Shown piece after piece: positions 34,673 through 47,232 of a DNA stretch of 60,000 nucleotides. The notes below the pieces were generated by a model, which saw only the letters and a program-made list of their open reading frames with translations, was not told the DNA's origin and made no database searches. A program made the position numbers and the translations under genes. Every line of letters starts with the position of its first letter. The first letter of the stretch is position 1. Source of the DNA: Polytrichum commune (taxonomy: Eukaryota > Streptophyta > Polytrichopsida > Polytrichales > Polytrichaceae). The stretch lies in NCBI GenBank assembly GCA_950295325.1, contig OX485804.1, positions 68,178,033-68,238,032 of the forward strand, given 5' to 3'.

Positions 34673-37423
34673 AATAAGCATAACTAAGGGTTACGTCACA
34701 AATGAGCCAAGGGTTGCGACCATGCTTAATTACTATTTTGATGAATAAATCTCATAAATCAAATTTATTTATAATTTGGATCTTATGCATAAGATTACCC
34801 AAATGTGAAGCTATGTTCAATTGCTTTGACTTCAGATTCAGTGTGAAGCACTAGGATTCCAACATCTGGAGTCTTTGTTCTCAAATCTATTGTTGGGCCC
34901 ATGAACACAACTTATCAATTGAGTGATGTTATGTGGTGTTTTATTCGGGTGGTAAGTCCCCAACCCCTAATTTGTGGGACTCATAAATTGCTACAATAGG
35001 GGTAGTTGTTGTTGTTTATTTGGCGGGCCTCAAAATGGTGGAGGTGGGAATTTTGCATGTGAGCTCAAGGGCGAGTTATTTCCCCCCTATCCAATGAATG
35101 CGTTGTTCTCAAGTAGGAAAGGGGACAAAAAAAGTATGAAATAGTCTACAACAAGGGCATGGTGCTTTAGTTGGCAAGGTTTGGGCAAGGTTCAAGAGCT
35201 TCCCTGCCCTGCAGGCCCGTGGATGCGCGCCCGTGTGCCTTCTTTGCCAACACATTGTATTAGTCTATTTTTGCAATCAAGGGCAACTCATTGGGTGGGT
35301 GGTTAAGCATGTTGAGCATGACAATGTTAATTTCAATTGAAATGGCTATCATTACGGTTGGGACAAGTTTATTTTTTTGTTTTACCATGTGTGACCATGT
35401 GGCATTCTTTTTATATTGGACTTTGAGATTGCTCAAAACCCTCAAGTGTTTAGGAGCTAACCATAATACCAAACCCAAAGTCATCATCAACTAATATATA
35501 AAGAGAGGATAATGATTAGATTGCAAACCATCCAAAATCTACAAATATTTTTAAACTACCTAATAGTAAACAATATCATTTGAAGTATGACTTAATTACT
35601 CAACCGCTATAGAACTCCAATCGAGACACACAATCATAGGCTATCATCCATTTACTTAATTTGGATTACTAACGAGTATGGTCAGTTGCAAGTTGTTGTG
35701 ATAGATGAAACCTTGATGAAATATGATTCGATGGTAACCGGGAACTCAAGGGAAACCTATTTGGTACACGTGACCATTGCAACCCCAAGCCCAACAAGAT
35801 CATACTGATCAAGCACTGCTAACTTAACTTCCACACCCACCTCAACCACATTCACAACAAACACCATGACCAACCCCAAAGCAAAGGACACTAGGTTTGT
35901 ACATAAACCTTTACACCTATCCAACACCCACACACATAATTGAATGCAACCTTGACAAATACATCCTTACACAAAACCCTTGGAGGTGCACTAATTGAAA
36001 GTATTAGAAACTTCGTGGATTAAAATATAGGGTTCCATTAATTAATGTAATGCATTATCAAAATAGATAATTTTTAACGAATAGACTTATAACATTGTTG
36101 TATTTTATATGATATCCATGGAATTGTCTTGAATGTCAAAGAATAATCATGCTAGTTGATACGCCTTAAAAAACTTTAGTCAACTCATGTCAGAATCAAC
36201 GAGAGCTTAGAGTGAACTCCTCATGGAATACCTCAAATATAAGTGAACATGACCCTCATTGAGCTACATGACTCCAATGGGCTCCTTGCTTTTCAAACTC
36301 CTCGTAGAAGGACAAAGTTTTTTGGCAACACCAACTCTCCACTCACCACCCCAAAAACTCCTTGACTTGCTCATCCAAGCCTTCGTTACTGAACTAAATT
36401 AGCTTAATCAAAGATGTCCACGCCAACCTAGAAACTAATAATAATATAACAAACAAATTAATTAAATCACCTTAGACTTTGTGACCCTCCCAAACAAGCA
36501 TATTGTAAGACCATCACAAACAAACTCAAGATAACACTCTCCTTATTCTCAAGCCCACATGCATGCCCCACACCCCCAAAAAACAAAAACAAAATCTTTG
36601 TTGTGAACAGGGGTGAAAGAGGAGACAAGATGACCCAATGTGGCCACTCGTGTGATTTACGGTGTTGCTCCATCTTGTAGTTAGTCTATTTCTATATGTA
36701 ATTATGAAACACACAATCTGAGAATTAAAGGGACCTTGAACAATGATGCATATTTCAAAGGTTTGCCTTGAACATGCATGGATAAGCCCTAGAGGCAAGC
36801 CCCTCGGTCAAGAGAGAGAAGAGAGATATTATTTCTAGGTGCGGGAGGGAAGTGGTTGTGTTCCGAGTGTGGTTGGTGAGAGGGGTGGGTGTGCATAAGT
36901 TAGTGGTTATGGGGTAGGATGATATTTTGTTGTCCTAATGTACTATACGGTTAGTTAATGTGGCACTAAAGTTCTACATTCATATTGGAATATTTTTTTC
37001 ATTGCAGCGGCATGGAGCTATGTTTGTGTTGTTTGGGTAAACACTTATGTCATCGTCGTAGTTGTGGTTTAGTTTTTGAATTGCTTGTACAATATATTGT
37101 CTTTATGTCAAATTTGGTTTTCTAGTATGTACAAGTGTAACATTCTCATAAAACAAGGTTTGGGATCTAAAGCAATCAAATGGTAATTGAAGATGGGTCA
37201 TAGTGCAATCTCAAAAACTCGTAGAGACCAACACAATAACCTCCATGCAAAAGATATATATAAAGTACATGAGGGAGATGCATTGGTAATGTCCACATGT
37301 GCTAGATTCTATTAAGAGAGTGTCATTGGATGATACATCCATGGAAGTCCTAGATTTGCGTTTAAGAATGAACTCCTCTCATTGATTTAAGTGGGCATAG
37401 GTATAGTGTTGGTGTTGGTGTTG

Positions 37424-37426
<3 letters not shown>

Positions 37427-37456
<30 letters not shown>
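37427..37456. repeat. (GA)n microsatellite
   Basis: A GA dinucleotide run of about 30 bp, read directly. Confidence 0.95.
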
Positions 37457-37458
<2 letters not shown>

Positions 37459-37889
37459 CCACCATGGAGACACTTCATGTCTTCAACCCGGGCCCCACTC
37501 GGCATGGAGATTTGTAAATGTTTCAGGATTAGATAGGCGGCGAGTCTCATTCCATGTTTTAAGTATGTTTTGAAGTCTTAAATATATGATTTTTAATGTG
37601 AAGGAGAACAATGCTATGGAGATTTTTCTAGGTTCATGGAAAGAGGAAGCAAATATTCATGCTTTAGGTGTTGCCCGTTGCAAGGATCTACCATCTTTAG
37701 TAGGTAGTGTGGGCACCACCCCGACTCAAACTTGTTTCAAACTGACATTCAAGCTTAGTGTAAAAGGTCATCTTCACCCAACCAATTAACTTTGACAACA
37801 TCTATAATAGGCATATGAAATCTGAATTTGGAAAGTTGATCATATATATATGTATATGCACTTTAAGTATAACATACTTTATTCATTTA

Positions 37890-38310
37890 TTTATTGAACT
37901 CCCTAATCCATCATGTCGTCCATTCAAATTTTTATTACATTTTTACTAGTTGTCCCAACATGGGGACTTCAACATTGCAACCGTTGGATCTTCTCAAATT
38001 TTGATGAAATGAAAAAAAAAATTCCTTCCAAAATTTTCATAATTCCGGGTTTGTAGTATGTTTTGTATTGTCGGCTGAACAATTACATGTTTGGTTGGGG
38101 AGGGCCAAGTTCTGATACCGTTGTCTCCTTGTTTCTCATTTGCAAAAATTTCATTGCAACAAAAAAATCTTCATAATGGAGTTGGTTTCCACATACAAGT
38201 GTTTAATCAAAGAATATGTTGATAATAATGGATTGAATTGCCATCAACATCAAGGGGGGCATGAAAGTTCCAAGTTCATTGAAATACACCCCATGGCAAT
38301 AAAGGGTTAA
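37890..38310. repeat. Dispersed repeat J, copy 1
   Basis: Ordered blocks ACTAGTTGTCCCAACATGGG, GGATCTTCTCAAATTTTG, CTTCATAATGGAGTTGG and GCAATAAAGGGTTAAATGTA match copy 2 at 43520-44215. No coding sequence is visible. It could be part of an old LTR or a non-autonomous element. Confidence 0.45.
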
Positions 38311-38985
38311 ATGTAATCTTTATTTCTCAAAACCTATAATTACATGCTCAAAGTGAGTCACCATCACAATGACTCTATCCCAAACTTGGGACAAAGTTAG
38401 ATAAAATTGTCCAATCTAATAAAAAATGGGAAAATACAAGGTGAACATGTGGCACCTTCTTGGACAAGATTTCACTCTATGAGGTTGACAGATAGGAGGA
38501 TCATTTGAACATCTTGCCAACCTTGAAGAAGAAGAAGAACTCCGGTCTTCGAAAAAGGAGATCAGAGTGAATAAAGCCTATATTCTTAAAACATCCTTGA
38601 CCACGTCCTAAAGGACAACGATTTTGGGTATAGAACTACTTCACCTTTTATAGGGAGTATATACTATGCATGTGACCAATGGCTTTAGTAGTAACCAATA
38701 TCCAATAACTTTTAGTATAACGTATTGGCTTATGATGTTAGTCAAGTGGGTTATGCTTGGAGTGGGTTATAAGGGTGAGTTTTCGGAAGTGAGTGGGCAC
38801 CTGGTCAATGGCTCCTTGTTGGTTGGGAGTGGATGTTAGTTCATGGTATTTCATTCAAGTTCAATTTCTAAGAAGCCCATTCGAGTATACATGGCTTTGA
38901 AGTGATTTGGTATTGTTGTGTGTATATAAGCATGAAATAACCAATGCAATACTTGCAAAGCGGACGACATAATCAAGCAAACCTA

Positions 38986-39499
38986 GGGGCGGTTTACACT
39001 ATGGACCAAGAGCCATGACCATGAAATTCTAAAATTTGTGATTGGAGAGTAAAGTGCTCTTGGTCCCATTTGGCTTTACACTACCTTGAAAAAAGGAGAA
39101 TGACCACTAACTTTGAGGTCCCAAAAAACTACTAAAATTTGCCATTTGGATAATGTGCCATGGTCCAAGGGGTTTTCCGTTGAGGCGAGGCAAAATGCTC
39201 GACTCAACAGAAATCAAGGGAGCCGTAAGGCTGAAAATCAGCCATTGGCCGATTTTATTTTTTATTTTTATTTTTCCCGATTTTTTTTGACGTTACTGTA
39301 GATCGTTGGGATAGAAATATTAAAAAAATCAGCCCAAAGTTGTCCTGGTCCAAATCCACTTTACACTACAAGAGTGACCAAGCCACTCAAAAATCCATTT
39401 TTGATTTTTCATGGTCACGGCTCTTGGCCAAGAGCTGTGACCATGAAAATGATTTAATTTTCTTGGTCATGGCTCTTGGTCCATAGTGTTAACCGCCCC
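38986..39499. mobile_element. MITE E1 (Tourist-like) with CTA target duplication
   Basis: It is flanked by CTA on both sides (38983-38985, 39500-39502). It begins GGGGCGGTTTACACTATGG and ends CCATAGTGTTAACCGCCCC; length 514 bp. Both ends continue inward as ACCAAGAGCCATGACCATGA and its complement. An internal CATGGTCACGGCTCTTGGC is identical to the right subterminal block of family A, so E and A are related. No protein is encoded. Confidence 0.88.
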
Positions 39500-39569
39500 C
39501 TACACTACACTTGCAAAATTCACACACACATGCGCTCTTAAAATAAATAAATAAAAACCCAACATGTAC

Positions 39570-39793
39570 ACTACATAATTTATGGTATTTAATGTCACTT
39601 ACTATTTGGAATTACGCAATGCAATGGCTTCTTATTACAAAGTCCAATTTTCATTATAAAAGGTTGTATAGTTTGTTCATAATACCTAAAACATATATGA
39701 CTTTACTTGGTACAATATTACATTCTCAAATAGTTATAGCACTTTGTAACTCTGAACAATAAGTGACACTAAATACCATAAATGGTGTACTTA
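39570..39793. mobile_element. MITE C5, variant with TATGGTA tip
   Basis: The left end, CACTACATAATTTATGGTAT, and right end, ATACCATAAATGGTGTAC, are inverted repeats, with TTTAATGTCAC / GTGACACTAAA next to them. It is about 224 bp long and close to C6. It lies immediately outside the left arm of the large inverted repeat. Confidence 0.55.
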
Positions 39794-39824
39794 TTTACCA
39801 TGTTGTGGTATGTAGGAAATGAAA

Positions 39825-42166
39825 GCTATGTAAGAATTTATAACTTTGCATAGGTCAAAATAATGAGTGACACCAAATACACAACCTGTATAATGTGCAA
39901 CCACTAGATGGTACCTAAATTTTACTAGAGGTGGTAGATTTGGGCACCAATTAGTGGACGTGGACCAATGCTTTTTTTTTTTTCTTCGTGATCCTTGTAG
40001 CGAAATTGACTTTGAGAGCTAATGTAATAAACGTGGGAGAATCTATTGCTAGTTACAGATGAAGCAGTTGAAGTCCAAGACTTCATGAAAACTACTGATC
40101 AATGTTCAAGATTGAAGTCTTCAATGCCTTTCAAACGCGATTTGGCCTTTCAAAATATACCTCTCAAAACAACCCTTCAAAATGCAACCCCAAATTGAAA
40201 ATGAAGACGTCACTTGAAGTCCTCAATATAATATGCATGTCACAAAAACCAAGATGCGTAGGACATTGTCACTACAAGAAGTGGAGTTAGATGGTTACAC
40301 ATATATATACATACACCGTAAAACAACCAATGCTGAAATTAACCGGCATAGTGATTACAAGCAAAATTCACAGCCAAATAAATGACCCACCCGACACACA
40401 GTTTTCACTCCGACACACACTTTGACGTCCCGAAAACTGATGAGCAAGTCATTGAACGTCAATGGAGACTTGCAATCTGCTTCACACTCTTCCCTGCCGC
40501 CTTCGAATCTTGGAAATCTCCGGGCTTGTGATACATGTACCCTTGTGCCATAAATCTTATGGCCACTTCACACACGAGACTGAGAGCCCGTGACCATTAC
40601 ACTTCAAGCACTCTCATTGGTGGCAAAGGCGGGGCCGGTCCAAGTTCGCTACTTCACACAACGCTTGAGGGACCAACGGAGTATGTGAATGCAAGATGGA
40701 TGTAAAAGTCTACATGGATTCTTACATGGCATCGAATGGATCATGTTTCATGGTCACTTGGACTATTTTCAAAAATCATCTCTTGGAGGTAAGCCTAACA
40801 CAAAACCGGGAGATCATGGCACTCCGAATGCTCATAACCGTCGGTTTATTCTATTTTGTCATGTGTGAGGACCCACATGAGTAGAAAAGCATTGATATAG
40901 CACTTGGTTGAGGGCATGGGCACTTATGACTGTACACTACACTTGAGAGTATGTGACCACACTACATGATGTTGGAGGTGTGTTGGGACGGCCTTTGGAC
41001 ACTTTCTTTTGGGCTCTCACAATTACATGGTCACCGCTCTTGGCTCGTGTGTGAAGTGGCCCTTATCACCCCACATGTAGCCAATGGCATGATTGCTTTG
41101 GTATTCGTTGGAGACACACACTACTTATTTCGAACTCCTAAAAGTTCAAATGGGCTCATAGGGTTTTTTTTTATATATAATAAATCTACAAATTATCATA
41201 GATTCTTAGTCATTAAACCCAAATGCTTCCTGCTTAACAAGTGTCGCACTCCAATGACCGGCGGCTTCTTCATAAGGTCCAAAACACAAAAGAAGGCTCA
41301 ATGTGATACTTGGCAAGTGCCCAGTAATCACCATCATGCAGCATTTATGAAGAAAACGAATCGTCCATTAGCTCTTGGGCATAACTTAATCGGTTGAAAT
41401 TCTAGTGTTTCCAAGTCCAATCGGTTACATGTTGTGATCTTCCGATTTTGTTTTGAAATTCAAGTTGTATTCCATAGATTCCTCTGAAATGATCGGTAGC
41501 AATGTTCAAGATTGAAGCCCTCATATGAGTTTCATTTTGAAGGGCTTGTGAATTTCAGCCTTTCGGTTGAAGGTCTGGTTCAAATCCAAGACGTCAATCC
41601 AAAAATATAGAAATGAAATACAAAAAACTCATATTCAACTTGTGCATGAATTATATGGTACATGTTTCCTGTACAATGTGAAGAATCACGAATCAACCAT
41701 CTAACTCCACTTCTTGTAGTGACAATGCCCTACGCATGTTGGTTCTTGTGACATGCAAATTTTATTGAGGACTTCAAGTGACGTCTTCATTTTCAATTTG
41801 GGGTTGCGTTTTGAAGGGTTGTTTTGAGAGAAGCATATTTTGAAGGGCCAAATCGTGTTTGGAAGACTTTAATCTTGAACAGTGATCAGTAGTTTTCATG
41901 AAGTCTTGGACTTCAACTGCTTCATTTGTAACTAGCAGTAGATTCTCCCACATTTATTACATTAGCTCTCAAAGTCAATTTCGCTACAAGGATCACGAAA
42001 AAAAAGCATTGGTCCACGTCCACTAAATGGTGCCCAAATCTACCACCTCTAGTAAAATTTAGGTACCATCTAGTGGTTGCACATTATACCGGTTGTGTAT
42101 TTAGTGTCACTCATTATTTTGACCTATGCAAAGTTATAAATTCTTACATAGCTTTCATTTCTTACC
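39825..42166. repeat. Large inverted repeat (about 465-bp arms)
   Basis: Left arm about 39825-40288, right arm about 41699-42166. Read in opposite orientation they agree almost base for base, e.g. AAGAATTTATAACTTTGCAT, TACCTAAATTTTACTAGAGG, GATCCTTGTAGCGAAATTG, GACTTCATGAAAACTACTG and CACTACAAGAAGTGGAGTTA. Differences are a few substitutions, a T-run length change and an 8-9-bp gap. The centre holds MITE A5 and an R copy (41370-41520). It could be a foldback or MULE-like element or an inverted duplication. No transposase is inside, and I found no clear target duplication. Confidence 0.85.
40560..41062. mobile_element. MITE A5 (Tourist-like), full length, TTA target duplication
   Basis: TTA lies at 40557-40559 and 41063-41065. 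It begins TGGCCACTTCACACACGAGA (one tip base changed) and ends CTCGTGTGTGAAGTGGCCC; length 503 bp, exactly that of A2. It sits between the arms of the large inverted repeat, so it probably inserted after the two arms were formed or within the loop. Confidence 0.88.
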
Positions 42167-42308
42167 AACAAAGATCGAATAGGTTGTATGGAGATTATAC
42201 GACACAAATGATTATTATTTAGTAGAAAATCACATTTGTGGCAAAAAGTCATGGCAATGTGTAACTCCAAATAACAAGTGATACTTAATACCATAAAGAG
42301 TGTAGTGC
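42083..42308. mobile_element. MITE C6, variant
   Basis: It begins near GCACATTATACCGGTTGTGT with TATTTAGTGTCACTC and ends GTGATACTTAATACCATAAA, then GAGTGTAGTG. Its left portion lies inside the right arm of the large inverted repeat and the rest outside, so the arm boundary cuts this element. Confidence 0.5.
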
Positions 42309-42389
42309 TTTTGTCCATGTTATCCTTGCATTGATTCTACATGCCACTTGTACAAGGTACGTGGGTGTTCTTTGGTTTTGTTTTTCTTG

Positions 42390-42690
42390 TTGTCCAACTT
42401 CTATTGATTAGATTCATCCAACGAAATTTGTATTCCAGTAGTACAATGAAGCATCGTCAAAAAATCGAACCTCCCCTTATTTAATTATGGTTCTTGGAAG
42501 TGCGTCTTTGTTGATGTCTTCATTGAATATGCATGTCCTCCCAATTGTTCTCACTACTGAGTGTGGAGTAGTTAGTAAAAATTGAGGACTTGCTTTAATC
42601 TCATTTAAGTACGTGCCTTTTTTATATTTGTTCTTTCATAGTGACTGAACCACACACCAATCAAATATAAGTGTCTACTTAGAAAAAATA
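42390..42690. repeat. Dispersed repeat G, diverged copy
   Basis: Contains CCACACACCAATCAAATATA followed by AGTGTCTACTTAG, and earlier TCTATTGATTAGATTCATCC, comparable to 28600-28785. It belongs to the family that forms the 334-bp tandem array. Confidence 0.45.
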
Positions 42691-42699
42691 AATTGTATA

Positions 42700-43515
42700 A
42701 TACATGCATACCTTATTTAAAAAATACAATTTTATCATAAATTTCAAGTAGACTAGTACTGTACAATCATCTATTTTTGGGAGCATAATGGTTTGATGTT
42801 CTCTAAAACAAACACTACTATTGTTATTCTAAGGATTTATATGATAATTTAGTGGTTGGGATGGCCAAAATAGTCAATGCTCAACACTTACTCGTCACTT
42901 ACCACTTTAGGTACACCTATATAATTTCTTAAGAAGATTGCATATATGTTCTTTAAAAACTCATTGCAAATCGAGCACTAGTCACCTAAATATCATTCTT
43001 ATGGAATTGGATGTGTACATGGTATGCTAATTTGACTCTATTTTTTTCCATGGATTTATTGCACATAAGAGGAGGGCTTGTCACTTGCTAGCAAAGAGAC
43101 TCCCCATTCATGCTCAATGCGAATGGATATGGCGTTCAACCCTTTTTAGCCCCAAAGGACCGAATGGGTCAGCATTTGCCGAGAGAGTGTTCTAAATCAC
43201 CACCTCACTTCATCATATGACCTCCCACTTGGCATGGTGATTCACTAAGACTCGAGCAAGGAGGCAACTTTTGTTGCATGTGGGTGTTGTCCATTATGAT
43301 TATCAACTATATTAACAAAGTTGGGCAACGCCCCAAAACAAACATGCTCCAAAGATGGCATTGAAGTTCGATATGAGAGACACCCAACATTTGGACAATG
43401 AAATTTGACCGCATGTAGAATTGAGGCACATGGACTCCAAATTTTCAACATCTGACATGTATATCTTTCAATTTTGCACGTGTGCGTATATTTTATTATA
43501 GGGCTCACATCTGTC
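42700..43515. other. AT-rich spacer, nothing recognised
   Basis: No coding region, RNA gene or repeat boundary is supported. The open frame near 43245-43526 on the minus strand has no recognisable domain. Confidence 0.4.
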
Positions 43516-43519
43516 CAAT

Positions 43520-44215
43520 CATCCAAACTTACAAAAGTTTATTTTCACTAGTTGCCCCAACTTGGTAAACTCTACTTTGTGACCATCGGATCTTCTCAAA
43601 TGTTGTTGGAAAGAAGGTATTCTTATTCAAACACCTTCATTATAGAAGTTGGCTTCTATATGCCAATGGCCGGTGAACCCATGGGGTGGACTGTCCATAC
43701 CACAAATGAATTAGTGTGAGTATAAGAAGGGGTAATATTCGAGGCATTAGCATACACAATACACATAAGGGTGAGGTGTTATTTTCTCTAGTGAGTACAT
43801 TTAAAAATGCTATTAAGAAATTTGAAGTAAAGGTAGATGTACAAAAGGGGGCCTCAAGGTTTAGACAAAAAATTGCCAGTAGATGTGTTAGTTTCATCTA
43901 ATTTGTGTTTTCATCCATCATAGTCATATGGTAATAGTCCTCAATGATTGCCATGTTCATTCTTGTGATGATTTCCGTTTGGGTTATAGTCTTTGGTTTT
44001 TATAAACTAGAGGCACTTGGAATGCTCATGGGCTCGCTCGAGTTTTTTTTCTCTGGATTGTGGCTAAGTTATTATGATCTTGTCTTTGTTTCTTTGATGC
44101 AATCGTTAAGTTACATCCTATGTATGAGAAAATGTTAAATGACTTTCTCATTGGAGGTAAAAGTTATGAATTCATTAGAATGCACCTGGGGCAACAAAGG
44201 GTTATATCTATGTAA
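43520..44215. repeat. Dispersed repeat J, copy 2, with internal insertion
   Basis: Blocks CACTAGTTGCCCCAACTTGG, ATCGGATCTTCTCAAATG, CTTCATTATAGAAGTTGG and CAACAAAGGGTTATATC match copy 1 at 37890-38310. About 450 bp between 43680 and 44140 has no counterpart there. Confidence 0.45.
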
Positions 44216-44937
44216 TATGCTTATCAACCTTAAACATCTTAATTATTAATTAGTAGTCTTGGTTCTCTGTTAGTTTATCAAACAACCTTACTTTCCCAAC
44301 ACCTTGCCAAGCAAGGATTTGATACTTGGCACAAATTAACAACCACATGAAAGACATCATGGGGTCTATCTTATTGGGAACCCAAGACAACCCAACACCA
44401 TCAAATTTGCATTTGAAGATCTCAAAGAGGGTTTTCTTCCTAAAGAGTGGAACTATTTCTACCTCTTAGGGAAGAAACTAGAGTACATTCACCTTGAGGA
44501 TTTTCTCAAATACAAGAGCAAAATGTCCTCAAGGCAATTGTTGACCCCATCATAACGCAATATCATTGCTACTTATCACCCCTCAAATCATAGACTTGCC
44601 ATTGAAACGGAATGGTGGTCGACTATCCTTATCTCTAGACACAATGGACTATGCCACTTTTGCTCCGGACGTACTTATAGTCCTATAAGCCCTTTTGCTT
44701 CCCATACTTTTCAATTAGTTTTATTGGCTTTACTTTATGGGTGGTGGTCTTTGAAATGGGCCAAAGTTGGCAACCAATCACAACCAACTACATATGTGAT
44801 GTGATTTGGAAGTGTTAGTGTTAGCAATCCGTTCTTCAAGTGGAATTCACTTGCAAGTGATTGTAGATTTGAAGTGTTCTCTAAAATGAGCCTTAATCGG
44901 ACCACGAACCAAAACTAGCCATGTGTGTAGGATAATA

Positions 44938-45350
44938 GGGCATAGCACACGGAGGCCCCAAGTCCTACGTCCCAAGTCCCACTCATGTTAGCAAGTCCCA
45001 AGATGGAGGTAAAATCCCAACTTTTGAGCCTCAAGAAACCACTAAAATACGGTTAATTACCATTAAAGTTGGATTATGATTATTTCATGCAAAATATTTG
45101 CGGGGCTCGTGTTGAGAGTTGGGTCTAGCTTTTTGCGCAACCCAACTCTCAACACAAGTCCCAAGCATCGCCTCTATTTATTTATTTATTTATTTTGCCA
45201 TGTAGGCAACCATACCATACTTGAGACTTAGGACTTGGGACCCATGTGAAGTGGTAAGTCCTGCCTTCTATGGTCTCAACGAATGATATTGTACAAATTG
45301 ACGTCAAGTGACTTGGGACTTGGGACTTGGGACCTGGTGTGAACTTGCCC
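44938..45350. mobile_element. MITE B2 (Tourist-like) with central hairpin
   Basis: It begins GGGCATAGCACACGGAGG and ends CCTGGTGTGAACTTGCCC, then TTA. Near the middle GTGTTGAGAGTTGGGT (45109-45124) and ACCCAACTCTCAACAC (45140-45155) form a perfect 16-bp inverted repeat. ACTTGGGACTTGGGACTTGG is a short tandem motif near the right end. It abuts A6 through a single TTA, as B1 abuts A3. Confidence 0.75.
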
Positions 45351-45353
45351 TTA

Positions 45354-45853
45354 GGGCCACTTTACACACGAGAGTGAGAGCCCGTGACCATTACACTTCA
45401 AGCACTCTCATTGGTGGAAAAGGCGGAGCCAATCCAAATTCGCTTCACACTACGCTTGAGGGACCAGCGGAGTATGTGAATGCAAGATGGATGTAAAGTC
45501 TACATGGATTCCTACATGACACTAAATGGATCATGTTTCATAGTCACTTGGACTATTTTCAAAAACCACCTCTTGGAGGTAGGCTTGACACAAAACCAGG
45601 AGACCATGGCACTCCGAATGCTCACAACCGTTGGTTTATTCTATTTTATCATGTGTGAAAACCCACGTGAATAGAAATTCATTGCAATAGCATTTGGTTG
45701 AGGACCCAATCACATATGACTTCAGACCACACTTGAGAGTCCGTGACCACACTACATGATTTTGGAGGTGTATTTGGGACGACCTTGGGACACTTTCTTT
45801 TGGGCTCTCACAATTTCATGGTCACGGCTCTTGGCTCGTGTGTGAAGTGGCCC
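45354..45853. mobile_element. MITE A6 (Tourist-like), full length
   Basis: It begins GGGCCACTTTACACACGAGA and ends CTCGTGTGTGAAGTGGCCC; 500 bp. TTA precedes it and TAC follows. Very similar to A5 and A2 throughout, so relatively recent. Confidence 0.87.
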
Positions 45854-45859
45854 TACATA

Positions 45860-46690
45860 GTGGTCGTCGTTTCATGGCCCGGCTCCATGCTGACGATAAG
45901 GAGCTCCTGCTACACTACACGAAATTTGAAAAACCGACTCACTTATTTATAGCACCCACTAACCTTTTTGTGAACAAAAAGCAGGTTGATGGTGGCAGTT
46001 GGAATGTGGTGACAGGGGAGACTATTTATAAAGCGAGCCCCTAATCATATAGGCCGGATAATCAAATTATTTTGAAAATAATAGGCCCAACTCTTATCAT
46101 TCTCAGCCTAGTCACGACGGTAGCCCGAGTTCCCGACTCCCCCAACCATGATAAACATGTTAAAATTCCAAATTCAAACTGCAGGCATTTGACTTGATAC
46201 ATTGGAGAAAACGACACGTGTTAAATTGTAATATGCCCTCATATATATGCAGCCTTTACTGTGTGACATTGGCTATTTTTAATAGGCATCGGGAAGAGTG
46301 GCCAGCTCGACATGAACTCATGTAGCCCATATATACAAGGTTCCTATGTTTTCCAATCATGCACGAAAGCCGAAACGGCGACAATCTATTGTAATATTTT
46401 CATCCATGTGGAGTGGATACATTCGTCGATTAGTAAGCGGTTTCATCCAATGTTGATGAGTTTTGGAAGGTTTATGGTGGTCTCATCCATGGGAAATGGG
46501 AAAATATGTTATTCCTATTTTGAAGACTTCACAATCTGGCTTGTGTGTTGAGAAAGAAGGTTGATGATGGTTCTGTGTGGGTGCTTCCAATCTCCAAAGA
46601 CAGTTTTGGCCACTTGGCCGGGTAAGGGAATAGTCTCGTCTTGTATAACAATTGCCAAATCATGAAGACGGTGGTGTGAACCGTCAGTTT
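45860..46690. other. Spacer without recognised feature
   Basis: Composition is slightly richer in GC than the surroundings. Open frames of up to 79 codons (46312-46551, +) show no domain I recognise. Confidence 0.4.
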
Positions 46691-46692
46691 AA

Positions 46693-46962
46693 GGGCCGCT
46701 TCACACTATGGCCGAAGGTCGAGAGGCCGTCGATTTCCACCAACTAGATTGCAAGAAACGAAGAATTTGGCCTCTCCACCCTTCACACTAGAGGCCAAAG
46801 TCCAAAGGCCGTCGATTTTCAAAATGCTTACATGGCAATGCTTTTTAACCAAGGTCACATACTCTTGAAGGAAGTTTGGGTTGGACATGAATGGAAACCC
46901 CAAACTATGGTCAAGAGGATGTCGACTTCTTTTCATAAAAAAAACTAACAAGAAATCAAGTG

Positions 46963-47004
<42 letters not shown>

Positions 47005-47232
47005 GCCTTCAGAGGCTTCACACTATGGCTATCCAAGTCGAGAAGCCAACGGTTCATGGCCAAAGGTTTGGACTTTGGGCTTGGTCTTTGAGGCTTCACA
47101 CTATGCCCAACCGAAGGCTCCAATCTTGTATTTTATTGGCTATTTTCAGCCCATTTTTTTGGACTCTCAACAAGGTTTGGCCATTCAATCCCACGGCCTC
47201 TCGACTTGGACGGCCAAAGTGTGAAGCGGCCC
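46693..47232. mobile_element. MITE F1 (Tourist-like) with TAA target duplication
   Basis: TAA lies at 46690-46692 and 47233-47235. It begins GGGCCGCTTCACACTATGGC and ends CGGCCAAAGTGTGAAGCGGC then CC. Subterminal blocks GGTCGAGAGGCCGTCGATTT and GGCCTCTCGACTTGGACGG are inverted counterparts. A (CT)n run lies at 46969-47003. 540 bp; closest relative F2. Open frames across it are incidental. Confidence 0.88.
46969..47003. repeat. (CT)n microsatellite inside MITE F1
   Basis: A dinucleotide CT run of about 35 bp, absent from F2, so it expanded after the two copies separated. Confidence 0.9.

Larger units (their letters stand above)
32960..37880. other. AT-rich intergenic region with minor repeats
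   Basis: No gene is supported. Visible items: a small G-related block near 33650-33720, a stretch at 33830-33960 that recurs at 58690-58810 (CGAGAAGTGGGTGC), A9 at 34448-34672, a stretch at 34820-34950 that recurs at 50400-50560, and a (GA)n run at 37427-37456. Confidence 0.45.

Noticed and set aside
38106-38122. Sequence resembling a tRNA-Met primer-binding site (GGTATCAGAAC, minus strand)
   Set aside because: No matching LTR pair, polypurine tract or reverse transcriptase was found around it, and nearby TATA-like motifs point the other way.
40696-40884. A 62-codon open frame inside MITE A5 with similar frames in A6 and A7
   Set aside because: The resemblance follows from shared MITE DNA. 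A2 has a stop in it, A1 and A7 shift frame, and no domain is visible. I regard it as incidental.
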